From the NCBI GenBank assembly GCA_002331465.1, contig DCYM01000219.1:1-26929 (forward strand): a DNA stretch of 26,929 nucleotides. The letters run 5' to 3'. The translations under genes were made by a program, and so were the position numbers. The notes under the pieces are model-generated. The model did no database searches. It saw nothing but the letters and a program-made list of their open reading frames with translations, and was not told where the DNA came from. The stretch is from Candidatus Neomicrothrix sp. UBA2110. GTDB taxonomy: Bacteria > Actinomycetota > Acidimicrobiia > Acidimicrobiales > Poriferisodalaceae. Below, piece by piece: positions 6,772 through 14,826 of this stretch (within the stretch, counting starts at the first letter, position 1; each line of letters begins with the position of its first letter).

Positions 6772-8544
6772 ATGTCGCGCTCAGCCGGCCAACCCATTCG
6801 AATAGCCAACTGCAGTGGTTTTTTCGGAGATCGATTAGCTGCCGCCAAAGAGATGGTGGAGGGGGGACCGATTGATGCTCTGACTGGTGACTGGCTGGCC
6901 GAACTGACCATGCTCATCCTGTCGCGTATTCAGGCAAAAGCTCCCGGGCGCGGATATGCACGCACGTTTGTCACTCAAATGGAAGACGTCATGGGTGAAT
7001 GCCTGGACAAAGGGATCAAAGTCGTTTCGAACGCCGGAGGTCTCAACCCGGAAGCTTGCGCGGATGCAGTTCAAGAGGTAGCAGACCGTTTCGGGTTGCA
7101 CCCCACCATCGCCTACGTGGCCGGAGACGACCTTTCCGATCGGCTGCCGGATTTAATAGCTGCCGGAACCGATTTCGCTCATCTCGACACTGGACAACCT
7201 TTAGGCGACCTAGCGGACCGCATAGTTACCGCCAACGCATATATCGGATGCTGGGGAATTGTTGAAGCGCTCAACCAGGGAGCGGACATAGTCGTCACAG
7301 GAAGAGCGACGGACGCAGCGGTCGTCGCTGGCCCTGCAGCTTGGTATCACGGGTGGGGGCGCGAAGACTGGGATGCCCTAGCTGGGGCAATCGTTGCTGG
7401 ACATGTGATCGAATGTGGTGGGCAAGCTACCGGAGGTAACTACTCGTTCTTCACTGAAATTGAAGATCTCACCTATCCGGGGTTTCCCTGGGCCGAAGTG
7501 TTCGCGGATGGAAGTTCGATCATCGGCAAGCACGACGGAACTGGGGGAGAAGTTTCAATCGGAACGGTCACCTCTCAGCTTCTCTACGAGATTCAAAGCG
7601 AGCGATACTTCAATCCAGATGTCGTAAGCAGATTTGACACCATTCAACTGGAGCAAGTCGAAAAAGATCGCGTCAAAATTTTCGGGACGCGCGGAGAGCC
7701 GGCACCGGAAAACCTCAAAGTGGCCATGAACTACCAAGGCGGTTTCCGTAACCAAATCTCGATAGGTCTGACCGGCCTCAATGTGGAAGAGAAGGCAGAG
7801 TTGATTGAGCGTCAATTCTGGAATAGCTGCCCCTACGGTCCTGATGACTACGAGACCGTTGTCCGAAAATTCCTACCAACACACAAAGAGAACCCGGCAA
7901 CTAACGAAGAGGCAGTAGCTGTCTACAAGATCATCGTCAAAGATCCTGATGAGCGAAAGGTCGGAAGGGCATTCTCAAATGCTGGGACAGAAATTGGGCT
8001 CTGCTCCATCCCCGGAATGTTCGGTACTGGAGGTGGCCCCGGCCCCGGCCAGCCGTTTGGTGTTTTTTGGCCAGCTCTATTGGATTCGACTCTTGCGCCG
8101 ATGGATGTCGTCGTGGGAGGTAAACGCACGGTCGTGGACAACACAGTCTTCGCTACGGCGCCCGCTGTCGAACCGTTAACAGTTTCACTTCCGGATGGAC
8201 CTGACGGCCCCACACGGCCAGTTCCCCTAGGGGCACTTTTCGGCGCGAGATCAGGAGATAAAGGCCCTAACGCAAACTTAGGTATTTTTGCTCGAAATGC
8301 TGCTGCCTTCGTTTGGCTGAGCGACTTCTTAACCGTTGATTGTCTCAAGTCACTAATGCCAGAAGCAGCAGATCTGGCTGTCGACCGTTACGACTTGCCC
8401 AACCTATGGAGCCTTAACTTTATTTTCCATGGCTTACTCGAAGAAGGTGTGGCCGCGTCCACTCGACAGGATCCTCAAGCGAAAGCACTTGGAGAATATC
8501 TCCGCGCGAAAATCGTTGACATCCCTGAAGTTCTTTTGCCTTAG
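6772..8544 (+). CDS. AtuA family protein (DUF1446), acyclic terpene utilisation type
   Basis: This 590-residue protein belongs to the AtuA/DUF1446 family. Characteristic segments are IRIANCSGFFGDR near the N-terminus, GDWLAELTMLIL, VVSNAGGLNPEACAD, the acidic VAGDDL, and VVTGRATDAAVVAGPAAW. The last ~105 residues (GALFGARSGDKGPNANLGIF onward) form the AtuA-like C-terminal ferredoxin-fold domain, so the protein is full length. AtuA is needed for acyclic terpene (citronellol/geraniol) catabolism in Pseudomonas, but its biochemical role is unclear and homologues occur in other acyl-CoA pathways. The longer frame begins at 6685; ATG 6772 is chosen because AGAGGAAAC lies directly upstream and the family motif starts ten residues in. 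Its stop overlaps that of the converging FAH-family gene by three bases. Confidence 0.92.
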   Translation: MSRSAGQPIRIANCSGFFGDRLAAAKEMVEGGPIDALTGDWLAELTMLILSRIQAKAPGRGYARTFVTQMEDVMGECLDKGIKVVSNAGGLNPEACADAVQEVADRFGLHPTIAYVAGDDLSDRLPDLIAAGTDFAHLDTGQPLGDLADRIVTANAYIGCWGIVEALNQGADIVVTGRATDAAVVAGPAAWYHGWGREDWDALAGAIVAGHVIECGGQATGGNYSFFTEIEDLTYPGFPWAEVFADGSSIIGKHDGTGGEVSIGTVTSQLLYEIQSERYFNPDVVSRFDTIQLEQVEKDRVKIFGTRGEPAPENLKVAMNYQGGFRNQISIGLTGLNVEEKAELIERQFWNSCPYGPDDYETVVRKFLPTHKENPATNEEAVAVYKIIVKDPDERKVGRAFSNAGTEIGLCSIPGMFGTGGGPGPGQPFGVFWPALLDSTLAPMDVVVGGKRTVVDNTVFATAPAVEPLTVSLPDGPDGPTRPVPLGALFGARSGDKGPNANLGIFARNAAAFVWLSDFLTVDCLKSLMPEAADLAVDRYDLPNLWSLNFIFHGLLEEGVAASTRQDPQAKALGEYLRAKIVDIPEVLLP

Positions 8545-9383
8545 AGCAACTGAGTGTTTGGTTCGCTGACCACGGGATTGGTGAGCGTTCCTATTCCGTC
8601 GATAGTGATCGAAACTTCGTCACCCGGCGTCAGCATCTTAGGCGGATCCCAATACAGGCCAACGCCGGCTGGTGTACCGGTTGCTATCACCGTTCCAGGT
8701 TCCAAGGTAAAGGCCGTCGAGAGATGGTGAACGATGTCAAAACAATCGAAAATCAAATCATCGGTGTTGGAGTCTTGACGAATTTCCCCATTCACACGCG
8801 TGGTGAGCTGCAGGTTGTGCGGATCGAGTGAGGCGCCAGTGACCATCCATGGACCCAAGGGCCCATGAGTGTCCCAAGATTTACCCATGAGCATCGTTGG
8901 ACTAGCGCGTTGCCAATCACGAACGCTCACGTCGTTCATGATGCTGTAGCCGGCGATTACTTCGTGCGCTCGGTCTTTCGGAACATGGCGGCACCGGCGG
9001 CCAATAATGATCGCCAACTCACCCTCGTAGTCCACCATCTCCGACGCGACCTGCGGAATGTGGATTCCCGCTCCCGGCCCAATGATGCAATTGTGGTGTT
9101 TCGTGAAAATAACGGGAGTTGTAGGTACGTCCCTGCCGCCTTCCTCAGCGTGAGCACGGTAGTTCAACCCCACAGCAAGGATCGCAGGAGGAGACCCAAC
9201 TGGAGGCAGCAGACGAGCTTGCGACAAGGCCGTCCTCTGCTCCGAAACCAACTCTTCGACTGGTACCTCAGAAGCTAACAACGCAGGGAGATCATCGTGG
9301 TTGGTTTTTAGATTGACGAGTTCGTCCCCATCAACCAGAGCGATGCGAACAGAACCTTCGTGAAGATGTCGCGCGATAATCAT
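8541..9383 (-). CDS. Fumarylacetoacetate hydrolase (FAH) family protein
   Basis: This 280-residue FAH-superfamily enzyme is likely a cytoplasmic Mg2+/Mn2+-dependent hydrolase, decarboxylase or isomerase acting on a 2-oxo or dioxo acid. The N-terminal ~65 residues are the small lid domain. The catalytic domain shows AVGLNYRAHAEE (70-81), the metal ligands Glu120 and Glu122 in DYEGELAIIIG, Asp151 in IMNDVSVRDWQR, then GKSWDTHGPLGPW and VIATGTPAGVG. These are hallmarks of the acylpyruvase/2-hydroxyhepta-2,4-diene-1,7-dioate isomerase branch, but the specific substrate is not readable. It overlaps AtuA tail to tail. The ATG at 9383 sits six bases after a TATGGT -10 motif with no Shine-Dalgarno, suggesting a leaderless transcript. 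Confidence 0.9.
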   Translation of the reverse strand: MIIARHLHEGSVRIALVDGDELVNLKTNHDDLPALLASEVPVEELVSEQRTALSQARLLPPVGSPPAILAVGLNYRAHAEEGGRDVPTTPVIFTKHHNCIIGPGAGIHIPQVASEMVDYEGELAIIIGRRCRHVPKDRAHEVIAGYSIMNDVSVRDWQRASPTMLMGKSWDTHGPLGPWMVTGASLDPHNLQLTTRVNGEIRQDSNTDDLIFDCFDIVHHLSTAFTLEPGTVIATGTPAGVGLYWDPPKMLTPGDEVSITIDGIGTLTNPVVSEPNTQLL

Positions 9384-9400
9384 GTAGGGACCATAGTCCC
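9384..9400 (-). promoter_or_regulatory. Leaderless promoter with -10 TATGGT inside a GGGAC/GTCCC dyad
   Basis: On the minus strand TATGGT (9395 down to 9390) is followed by six bases and then the ATG at 9383, the textbook spacing for a start codon that is itself the transcription start. The -10 lies within the inverted repeat GGGAC-TATG-GTCCC (9400-9387), so a dimeric repressor could mask it; a hairpin is a less likely role because the dyad would lie upstream of the transcript. No -35 match is visible. Confidence 0.5.
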
Positions 9401-9444
9401 GGCTTGTTGTGATGGGCGCGCTCTGGCACTCTTGCTCAACAGGT

Positions 9445-9463
9445 CACTCTCGCTGCGAGAGTG
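9445..9463. promoter_or_regulatory. Perfect 8-bp inverted repeat upstream of the GGDEF-like gene
   Basis: CACTCTCG-CTG-CGAGAGTG is a perfect dyad with a 3-base centre. Two further Watson-Crick or G-U pairs outside (9442-9444 with 9464-9466) would extend it to an 11-pair RNA stem. It lies 26 bases before ATG 9490. It has no T-run on either side, so it does not look like an intrinsic terminator; an operator or a 5'-leader stem is more likely. Confidence 0.6.
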
Positions 9464-9489
9464 GCTATGTGACTAGGAGTAAAGTCTCG

Positions 9490-9996
9490 ATGCGTGGACC
9501 TGAAACCAGCGCCGACTCAATCACCGAAGCCATCACAGGTTTGCCTGATGGCCGAGTGTTTAGGGTCATGCTTGAACGCAAAGTCGCCTTAGCTCGTCGG
9601 ACATTAAAACCTGTGTCAGTGATTTTCTTCGAAATCGACGAATTTGACTCTTTCGCCCCCTACATCCGCGAACACGCAATGAGAGCTACCTCGAGAGTCA
9701 TCACTAACACCCTTCGAGAATCCGACACTGTGTGTGGTATCGGCGCCGGGACACTTGGAGCTTTGTTGGATGACACATCAGAAGCAGGTGCTATATGGGC
9801 AGCAAACAGGATCCGACAAGCCAATGCTGAGGCTCCTTCAAGAGATGTCGTAAGCCTCTCAGCGGGAGTTGCTTGTTATCCGATTCATGCTATGGATGGC
9901 GAAGACCTGATCGACGCGGCCCGAGCAGCTTGTGAGAGGGCATTAGAACATGGTCCAGGCCGGATCCAGGTGGCCACGAACGTAGACAGCCTCTGA
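9490..9996 (+). CDS. Degenerate GGDEF-domain protein, probably catalytically inactive
   Basis: This 168-residue protein consists essentially of one GGDEF (diguanylate cyclase) fold. Family landmarks are ITGLPDGRVFRVMLER (15-30), PVSVIFFEIDEFDSF (41-55), LRESDTVCGIG, and VVSLSAGVACYP (120-131). The signature that should read GGDEF is GAGTL (85-89), and the first metal-binding Asp of the FDID segment is Glu48, so c-di-GMP synthesis is unlikely. It could bind GTP or a partner, or be a vestigial sensor output. No sensory or membrane domain is attached. ATG 9490 is chosen because AGGAG (9475-9479) lies ten bases upstream; the open frame reaches 9409 and GTG 9469 is an alternative. A crotonase gene follows after 51 bases. 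Confidence 0.8.
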   Translation: MRGPETSADSITEAITGLPDGRVFRVMLERKVALARRTLKPVSVIFFEIDEFDSFAPYIREHAMRATSRVITNTLRESDTVCGIGAGTLGALLDDTSEAGAIWAANRIRQANAEAPSRDVVSLSAGVACYPIHAMDGEDLIDAARAACERALEHGPGRIQVATNVDSL

Positions 9997-10047
9997 AGCC
10001 ACGTCTCTAGCGGAGTACTGTCCAACCTGAGACAAGAAAGCGAGATT

Positions 10048-10863
10048 ATGGAACAGTCCTACGAAAATGTCGTCGTCGACTCCCCTCAACCGGGAGTCGC
10101 TCGAATCACGTTAAATCGACCTGAACGTCTCAACGCCCTCACATATGACCTTGTCAGTGACCTGCACCAAGCATTGGACCTAGTCGACAGTCATCACGAC
10201 ACCAGGGCAATAATCATCACCGGCGCTGGAAGAGGCTTCTGCGCAGGGCTCGACCTAACGGGATTTGGTGTAATGCCCGGCACTGAAAAGTTTGGACGGC
10301 AACAGCAAGGTATGGCGGTACAGCAATACATTGCCGACCTTGTCCATCACATGCGAGACGTGCGCCAGCCGATTATCGCCGCAATAAATGGCGCGGCGGC
10401 AGGTGGCGGCTTCGCAATCGCTTGTGCTAGTGACATCCGATACTGCGACACTTCGGCAAAATTTGGCACTGCCTTCGTCCGGCTTGGCATATCCGGTTGC
10501 GACATTGGTGTCAGCTGGATGTTGCCACGATTAATTGGAGCGTCTCGCGCTTGGGAGCTAATGCTGACCGGTCGTGTCATTACCTCAGACGAAGCCGACC
10601 GAATCGGACTTGTGACCAATGTTGTGCCCGATGAAGAGCTGATCGACACATGCTTAGGCGTAGCGGCAGAGATTGCCGGTAATAGCCCGTTCGGGGTTTG
10701 GATGACCAAAGAAGTTATGTGGTCAAATCTTGAAATCTCGAGTCTGAGGGCTGGAATCGATATGGAAAACCGAACACAGATACTCGCGTCAGGTACCGAG
10801 GACAGTAGGGAAGCCATGGCTTCTTTCCTCACCAAATCCCAAGTGGAATGGAAGAATCGCTGA
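10048..10863 (+). CDS. Crotonase / enoyl-CoA hydratase-isomerase family protein lacking both catalytic Glu residues
   Basis: This 271-residue crotonase-fold protein has LNRPERLNALT, GFCAGLDLTGF (63-73) and the oxyanion loop AAAGGGFAIACASDIR. At the position of rat hydratase Glu144 it has Ala123, and at Glu164 it has Phe143 (AFVRLGISG). Asp152 in SGCDIGVSWMLP lies about where dienoyl-CoA isomerase has its second acid. It is therefore unlikely to be a conventional hydratase; double-bond isomerisation, CoA hydrolysis or another crotonase reaction fits better. The SGCDIG subclass recurs in actinobacteria. The ATG at 10048 is preceded by GACAAGAAAGCGAG. Downstream lie 154 bases without a recognisable gene before the converging hydrolase gene. 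Confidence 0.9.
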   Translation: MEQSYENVVVDSPQPGVARITLNRPERLNALTYDLVSDLHQALDLVDSHHDTRAIIITGAGRGFCAGLDLTGFGVMPGTEKFGRQQQGMAVQQYIADLVHHMRDVRQPIIAAINGAAAGGGFAIACASDIRYCDTSAKFGTAFVRLGISGCDIGVSWMLPRLIGASRAWELMLTGRVITSDEADRIGLVTNVVPDEELIDTCLGVAAEIAGNSPFGVWMTKEVMWSNLEISSLRAGIDMENRTQILASGTEDSREAMASFLTKSQVEWKNR

Positions 10864-11017
10864 TCCCATGAAGTTCACGGAGCAATAGTCGAAAAGTAGG
10901 TCAACAATTTCGATTGCGTCTCTGATCATGGGCGGGATGGATCTCTCAGAGAGGTGCCTCCTTGCCGGAATCAGTAATGAGAACGACCAGAGCCACCAGT
11001 TGAAGTGGGCCAAGTCT

Positions 11018-12607
11018 TCAATATCCGGAAGATGCGCCAATCAACGCCCGAGGTTCAGCAGCTCCCGCCAATCTCCCGTCCTGCACCTCAATGATGTGAG
11101 CATGCCCGAACGCGCTATTAAACGCGGACGTTGTACGAATGCGGTGACCTAACTGTTTCAGAGCAGATTCGGCTGAAGCCGCAGAACCTTCGAGCTCAAG
11201 CACGACGTCTCCGGGATCGGCCCACGTATGAAAACCCGTGGGATTAGAGCCAGCCAGACGCCACCGGGGCGCCGACAAAGCCTCCGAAGGGCTTTGCCCA
11301 AACAGAAGCAATCTGGCCAACAACTGAAGGACTATCTGTGGTTGAGAATCCCCACCCATCGTTCCAACCACGGCTTTCAGACTTCCGTCGAAATTTTCTA
11401 CCAACGTCGGAGCGAGGGTATGTGGAGGGCGACGACCTGGCCCATAAGCAGCTGGGGAATTCGGGTCCGTGGAAAACCCAATGCCTCTGTTGTGCAATGA
11501 GATTCCGGTTTTAGGCATAAATGCCAAAGCTCCCCAGCCTGACGCGTTGGACTGAATTAGGGAAACTCCCATCCGGTTTTGGTCCACAGCATTCAAATAA
11601 ATCGTGTCGCCAGGATTTATCCCGGTTGAAACACTCGAGACTTGATCGCGGCGTATCGCGTTGGAGCGCGGAGCTAGTCGCTCTTCTTTCAACAAACCAC
11701 TGCCACTGGCATGTTCATGAAGCATTTCGGGCCGGTCGAAGCCGGCCTGGAGGGCTGACTCAGCCAGCAGATGTATAAAAAGAGGATCGCTCAGGTCCTT
11801 GGGTAGTTCGAGTTGGTCGGCAATCCACGCTGCCGACAAACAAAGGTAACCCTGGGAGTTGGGCGGCGGGCTCCAGATGCGATGACCGAACGCATCAACT
11901 GAGATTGGATCGACCCAATCTGATTGGGATTTTGTTAAGTCTTGCTTTGAGTACTCTCCTGCACCGAATCGGATTAACTCATCACCGAAATCGCCTTGAT
12001 AGAACGCTTCTCTGCCACTCGCCGCTATCTCTTTAAGTACTTGGGCTATGCCTCCTCGACAGATGACCGTCCCTGCTTCTGGTGCACCGCTGCGGAAGTA
12101 ATCGTCTGTGTTGTCGACGCCAACGAGTAGGCGAGTGGCCTGGGCGCACTGCGAACTGATCGGGAAACCATCTTCTGCAAGTCCAATAGCGTCGTGCAGC
12201 ACCTCTTGAAGAGTTAACTGACCAAATTTCTTGTGCAAAGTGCACCAACCATCGACGCAACCTGGAACAGGGACACTTCGAGGGTCATTACGGAACGGCA
12301 TCTCAGTAAAACCGTCTCGCTTTAATTGTGCAAGATCGGCACCACTGCCCGACCGGCCACTTGCATTTAATGCGTACGGTTGCTTTTCTCCAGGCACGTG
12401 TACCAGTGCCCACAGATCTCCTCCTAACCCGCACATATGTTGGCTAGTAACTGCCAGCACCGCTGAAGCTGCAATAGCGGCGTCTACGGCATTACCGCCT
12501 TTTCTCATAGCAGCTACACCGGCACCGCTCGCGAGGTGGTCAATCGTGCACACCATCCCGTTACTGGCGTGACGCGTGACAAAGGGAACGTTGTGGTCGG
12601 GTGACAT
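11018..12607 (-). CDS. Gamma-glutamyltransferase family (Ntn hydrolase) protein
   Basis: This 529-residue member of the GGT family is expected to self-cleave and use the new N-terminal Thr as nucleophile. Landmarks are MRKGGNAVDAAIAASAVLAV (34-53), GLGGDLWALVH (60-70), SVPVPGCVDGW (111-121), and the processing site GDTIYLNAVD, where Thr335 is the predicted nucleophile. The small-subunit block SLIQSNASGWG and the later PPHTLAPTLV are also present. The sequence type (TIYLNAVD rather than TTHFSVVD) is that of GGT homologues whose substrates are often not glutathione. No signal peptide is visible, so it is probably cytoplasmic, unlike secreted GGTs. Its ATG shares one base with the stop of the upstream FAD-linked gene (TAATG), which indicates coupling in the same operon. 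Confidence 0.9.
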   Translation of the reverse strand: MSPDHNVPFVTRHASNGMVCTIDHLASGAGVAAMRKGGNAVDAAIAASAVLAVTSQHMCGLGGDLWALVHVPGEKQPYALNASGRSGSGADLAQLKRDGFTEMPFRNDPRSVPVPGCVDGWCTLHKKFGQLTLQEVLHDAIGLAEDGFPISSQCAQATRLLVGVDNTDDYFRSGAPEAGTVICRGGIAQVLKEIAASGREAFYQGDFGDELIRFGAGEYSKQDLTKSQSDWVDPISVDAFGHRIWSPPPNSQGYLCLSAAWIADQLELPKDLSDPLFIHLLAESALQAGFDRPEMLHEHASGSGLLKEERLAPRSNAIRRDQVSSVSTGINPGDTIYLNAVDQNRMGVSLIQSNASGWGALAFMPKTGISLHNRGIGFSTDPNSPAAYGPGRRPPHTLAPTLVENFDGSLKAVVGTMGGDSQPQIVLQLLARLLLFGQSPSEALSAPRWRLAGSNPTGFHTWADPGDVVLELEGSAASAESALKQLGHRIRTTSAFNSAFGHAHIIEVQDGRLAGAAEPRALIGASSGY

Positions 12608-13995
12608 TAGGAATCTTCCGAGGGGAGAAGGACATGGGGGTTTAAAATTTGGCGAGGGTCGAGGGCGTGTTTGATGGATCGGAAGGCAAATATCTCCGCA
12701 CTCGTCCGATTGAGGTGCAAAAACTCTTTCTTGGCAGTACCAATACCATGTTCGGCAGAGATGCTGCCCCCGAGCTTCGCTGCGTATTCGAGAACGGCCG
12801 CATCGACTGCCTCCGGCGGTTCATCTCCAGCGTTCCCCAACACATTGACGTGGACGTTACCGTCACCCAAATGGCCGAACATGTAGACAGAGGAGCCTCT
12901 ATCGATTGCCGAAACAACTGACGGAACCTGGGTAACGAACTCGGCGAGCTTAGAGGCTCCTAAGGTCACATCTAGCTTGTGGGGAGTTCCCTTGGCAGAG
13001 ATGGCTTCGGTTACTTTTTCTCTGTACTGCCATAAGTTGTTTCGGCTGGAACTATCAACACCAACCCCAACGTCGACCACAAGCCTTCCTAGGGAATCGA
13101 TGGCGGCAGCGAATTCTTCAGTTGGGTCGCTCGAAGCAGCTGCCTCAACGATTAGCCAAGCTTCACTATTTGCGCCGATGGGGACAGCAGAATTGATGTG
13201 CTCGCACACTAAATGCATGGCATCGCGGAAAATAACTTCCACTGCATGAAGAGAGGTAACGGAACGCCTTAGGGCAGAGGTCGCTGCCACTGCGTCCTCC
13301 ACGCTGTCGAAAGCGAGCATTGCTGTGCAACGATCCGTCAAATGAGGGTGTAGCCGCAGGCGCGCTCTAGTGATGATTCCCAGCGTTCCTTCGCTTCCTG
13401 CGAACAAGGATGGAAAGTGGTAGCCCGTATTGTCCTTCTCCAAGCCCTCGAGATGACTCACAACTGACCCGTCAGCTAGCACTGCCTCTATGCCAAGCAC
13501 CTGTTCTCGCATGGCGCCATACCGAAGGACGTTGATCCCTCCTGCGTTGGTCGCAATCATGCCTCCGATGGTGCAACTATCGCGTGCTGCGAGATCGACA
13601 CCAATATCAAAGGAAGCAGACGCGACGTGTGTTTGGGCTTGGGCCAGTGTGACTCCAGCCCCACATGTGACTTGCTGAGCAAGTTGATCAACGGGTTGAC
13701 AGTCGTTCAAGCGCATCGTTGATAAGACAACCTCGCCATTGAGCGGGACGCTTCCCCCAACCAGCCCTGTGTTACCGCCTTGCGGTACGATCGCAAACCC
13801 GGCTCGCGCTGTCAGCATGACGACCTCAGCTACTTCAGCGGTGTTGGCTGGTCGAATGACTAACGGCGTGTGCCCTTGAAATCTGCCTGTCCAGTCCGTG
13901 GAATAACCAGCGGTGAGGTCCGGCTCTCGCAGAAGGTGATTATCGCCGACAACGCCCTTGAGCTTGCTAACAAGCTCTGAAACTCCATCACTCAT
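12607..13995 (-). CDS. FAD-linked D-2-hydroxyacid dehydrogenase (GlcD/D2HGDH-like)
   Basis: This 462-residue flavoprotein carries the PCMH-type FAD domain at the N-terminus with VPQGGNTGLVGGSVPL and SCTIGGMIATNAGG, then AGSEGTLGIITRARLRL, and a C-terminal cap domain with metal-site histidines in GHLGDGNVHVNV and the conserved SAEHGIGTAKKEFL. These are typical of D-2-hydroxyglutarate and D-lactate dehydrogenases, which oxidise D-2-hydroxyacids to 2-oxoacids and pass electrons to a carrier. The exact substrate is not readable. It is distinct from the GlcD encoded at 23682, which sits with GlcE and GlcF. It overlaps the upstream phosphodiesterase gene by eight bases and the downstream GGT gene by one. 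Confidence 0.9.
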   Translation of the reverse strand: MSDGVSELVSKLKGVVGDNHLLREPDLTAGYSTDWTGRFQGHTPLVIRPANTAEVAEVVMLTARAGFAIVPQGGNTGLVGGSVPLNGEVVLSTMRLNDCQPVDQLAQQVTCGAGVTLAQAQTHVASASFDIGVDLAARDSCTIGGMIATNAGGINVLRYGAMREQVLGIEAVLADGSVVSHLEGLEKDNTGYHFPSLFAGSEGTLGIITRARLRLHPHLTDRCTAMLAFDSVEDAVAATSALRRSVTSLHAVEVIFRDAMHLVCEHINSAVPIGANSEAWLIVEAAASSDPTEEFAAAIDSLGRLVVDVGVGVDSSSRNNLWQYREKVTEAISAKGTPHKLDVTLGASKLAEFVTQVPSVVSAIDRGSSVYMFGHLGDGNVHVNVLGNAGDEPPEAVDAAVLEYAAKLGGSISAEHGIGTAKKEFLHLNRTSAEIFAFRSIKHALDPRQILNPHVLLPSEDS

Positions 13996-14767
13996 TCAGA
14001 TTTCCCTTGCCGGGCCAAAGACCACGTCGACGGAGTACCTCTAAAAGGGTCGCCGGGACATCGGTCATTATGCCGTCGACCCCCAAATCAAGTAGCGAAT
14101 CCATTTCCTCCACCTCATCGATGGTCCACACGTGCACAGCGATATCAAGTTCGTGGCATCTGGTAACGAATCTCTCATCCACTATTGGAATGGGTCCTTG
14201 TCGAATTGGTACCTGAGCGGCCCGAGCACGGAATCGACGGAGGGGTAAATTCCAGGAAGCTAACCGGGCACGCACTACTTCTACGGGACCCATACTGAGA
14301 CACACTGCCTCTCCGAACTCGTCGTGGATTCTCTTGAGACGAGCGTCGGAGAAAGCGCCAATACAGACTCTGTCGAGGGCTTTCAATTCCCGGAGTTCAC
14401 GGATTAGAGGTTCCACAGCGGTGTTCGCTTTGGGATCAATATTGACTCGTAGATCTGGAAAGGTCAGCATCAATTCACTGAAGCGGGGGATGGGTTCGCG
14501 CCCGTCCACCAAGGCTTGGCTGACTTCGCTCCAAGTCAGCTCCGAGATGCGCCCGATTGAGTTAGTCACGCGATCGAGTCGGTCGTCATGAAAGGCAACA
14601 AGAACTCCATCTGTCGTGGCGTGGACATCTGTCTCCACGTAACGAAAACCCAGATCAACGGCTCCTTGAAACGCTGGCATGGTGTTTTCAGGCCAAGAAC
14701 CGGCGCCTCCCCGATGTGCGATCGGGATGGGAGACGATGCGTCGAGATAAGGATGTGTAGCAGCCAT
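13988..14767 (-). CDS. Glycerophosphodiester phosphodiesterase
   Basis: This 259-residue cytoplasmic GDPD-family enzyme hydrolyses glycerophosphodiesters to glycerol-3-phosphate and an alcohol. The catalytic and metal motifs are clear: AHRGGAGSWPENT (17-29) with the HR and EN pairs, ETDVHATTDGVLVAFHDD with the metal-binding E, D and general acid His, and the C-terminal VHVWTIDE and GVDGIMTDVP. No signal peptide is present, so it probably acts on internal or imported diesters from phospholipid turnover. It is the first gene of a three-gene minus-strand operon. The ATG at 14767 diverges from the SirB1-like gene with 59 bases between start codons. Confidence 0.93.
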   Translation of the reverse strand: MAATHPYLDASSPIPIAHRGGAGSWPENTMPAFQGAVDLGFRYVETDVHATTDGVLVAFHDDRLDRVTNSIGRISELTWSEVSQALVDGREPIPRFSELMLTFPDLRVNIDPKANTAVEPLIRELRELKALDRVCIGAFSDARLKRIHDEFGEAVCLSMGPVEVVRARLASWNLPLRRFRARAAQVPIRQGPIPIVDERFVTRCHELDIAVHVWTIDEVEEMDSLLDLGVDGIMTDVPATLLEVLRRRGLWPGKGNLNE

Positions 14768-14826
14768 GGGTAGTTAGTATCGCGGTTCACCGCTTCGTTG
14801 GATAGCCGGGCTACTCTCCGCGTCTA

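Noticed and set aside
10789..11040. Minus-strand 83-codon frame between the crotonase and GGT genes.
   Set aside because: It overlaps the ends of two confident genes, has no family resemblance and no ribosome binding site. The true gap is only 154 bases.
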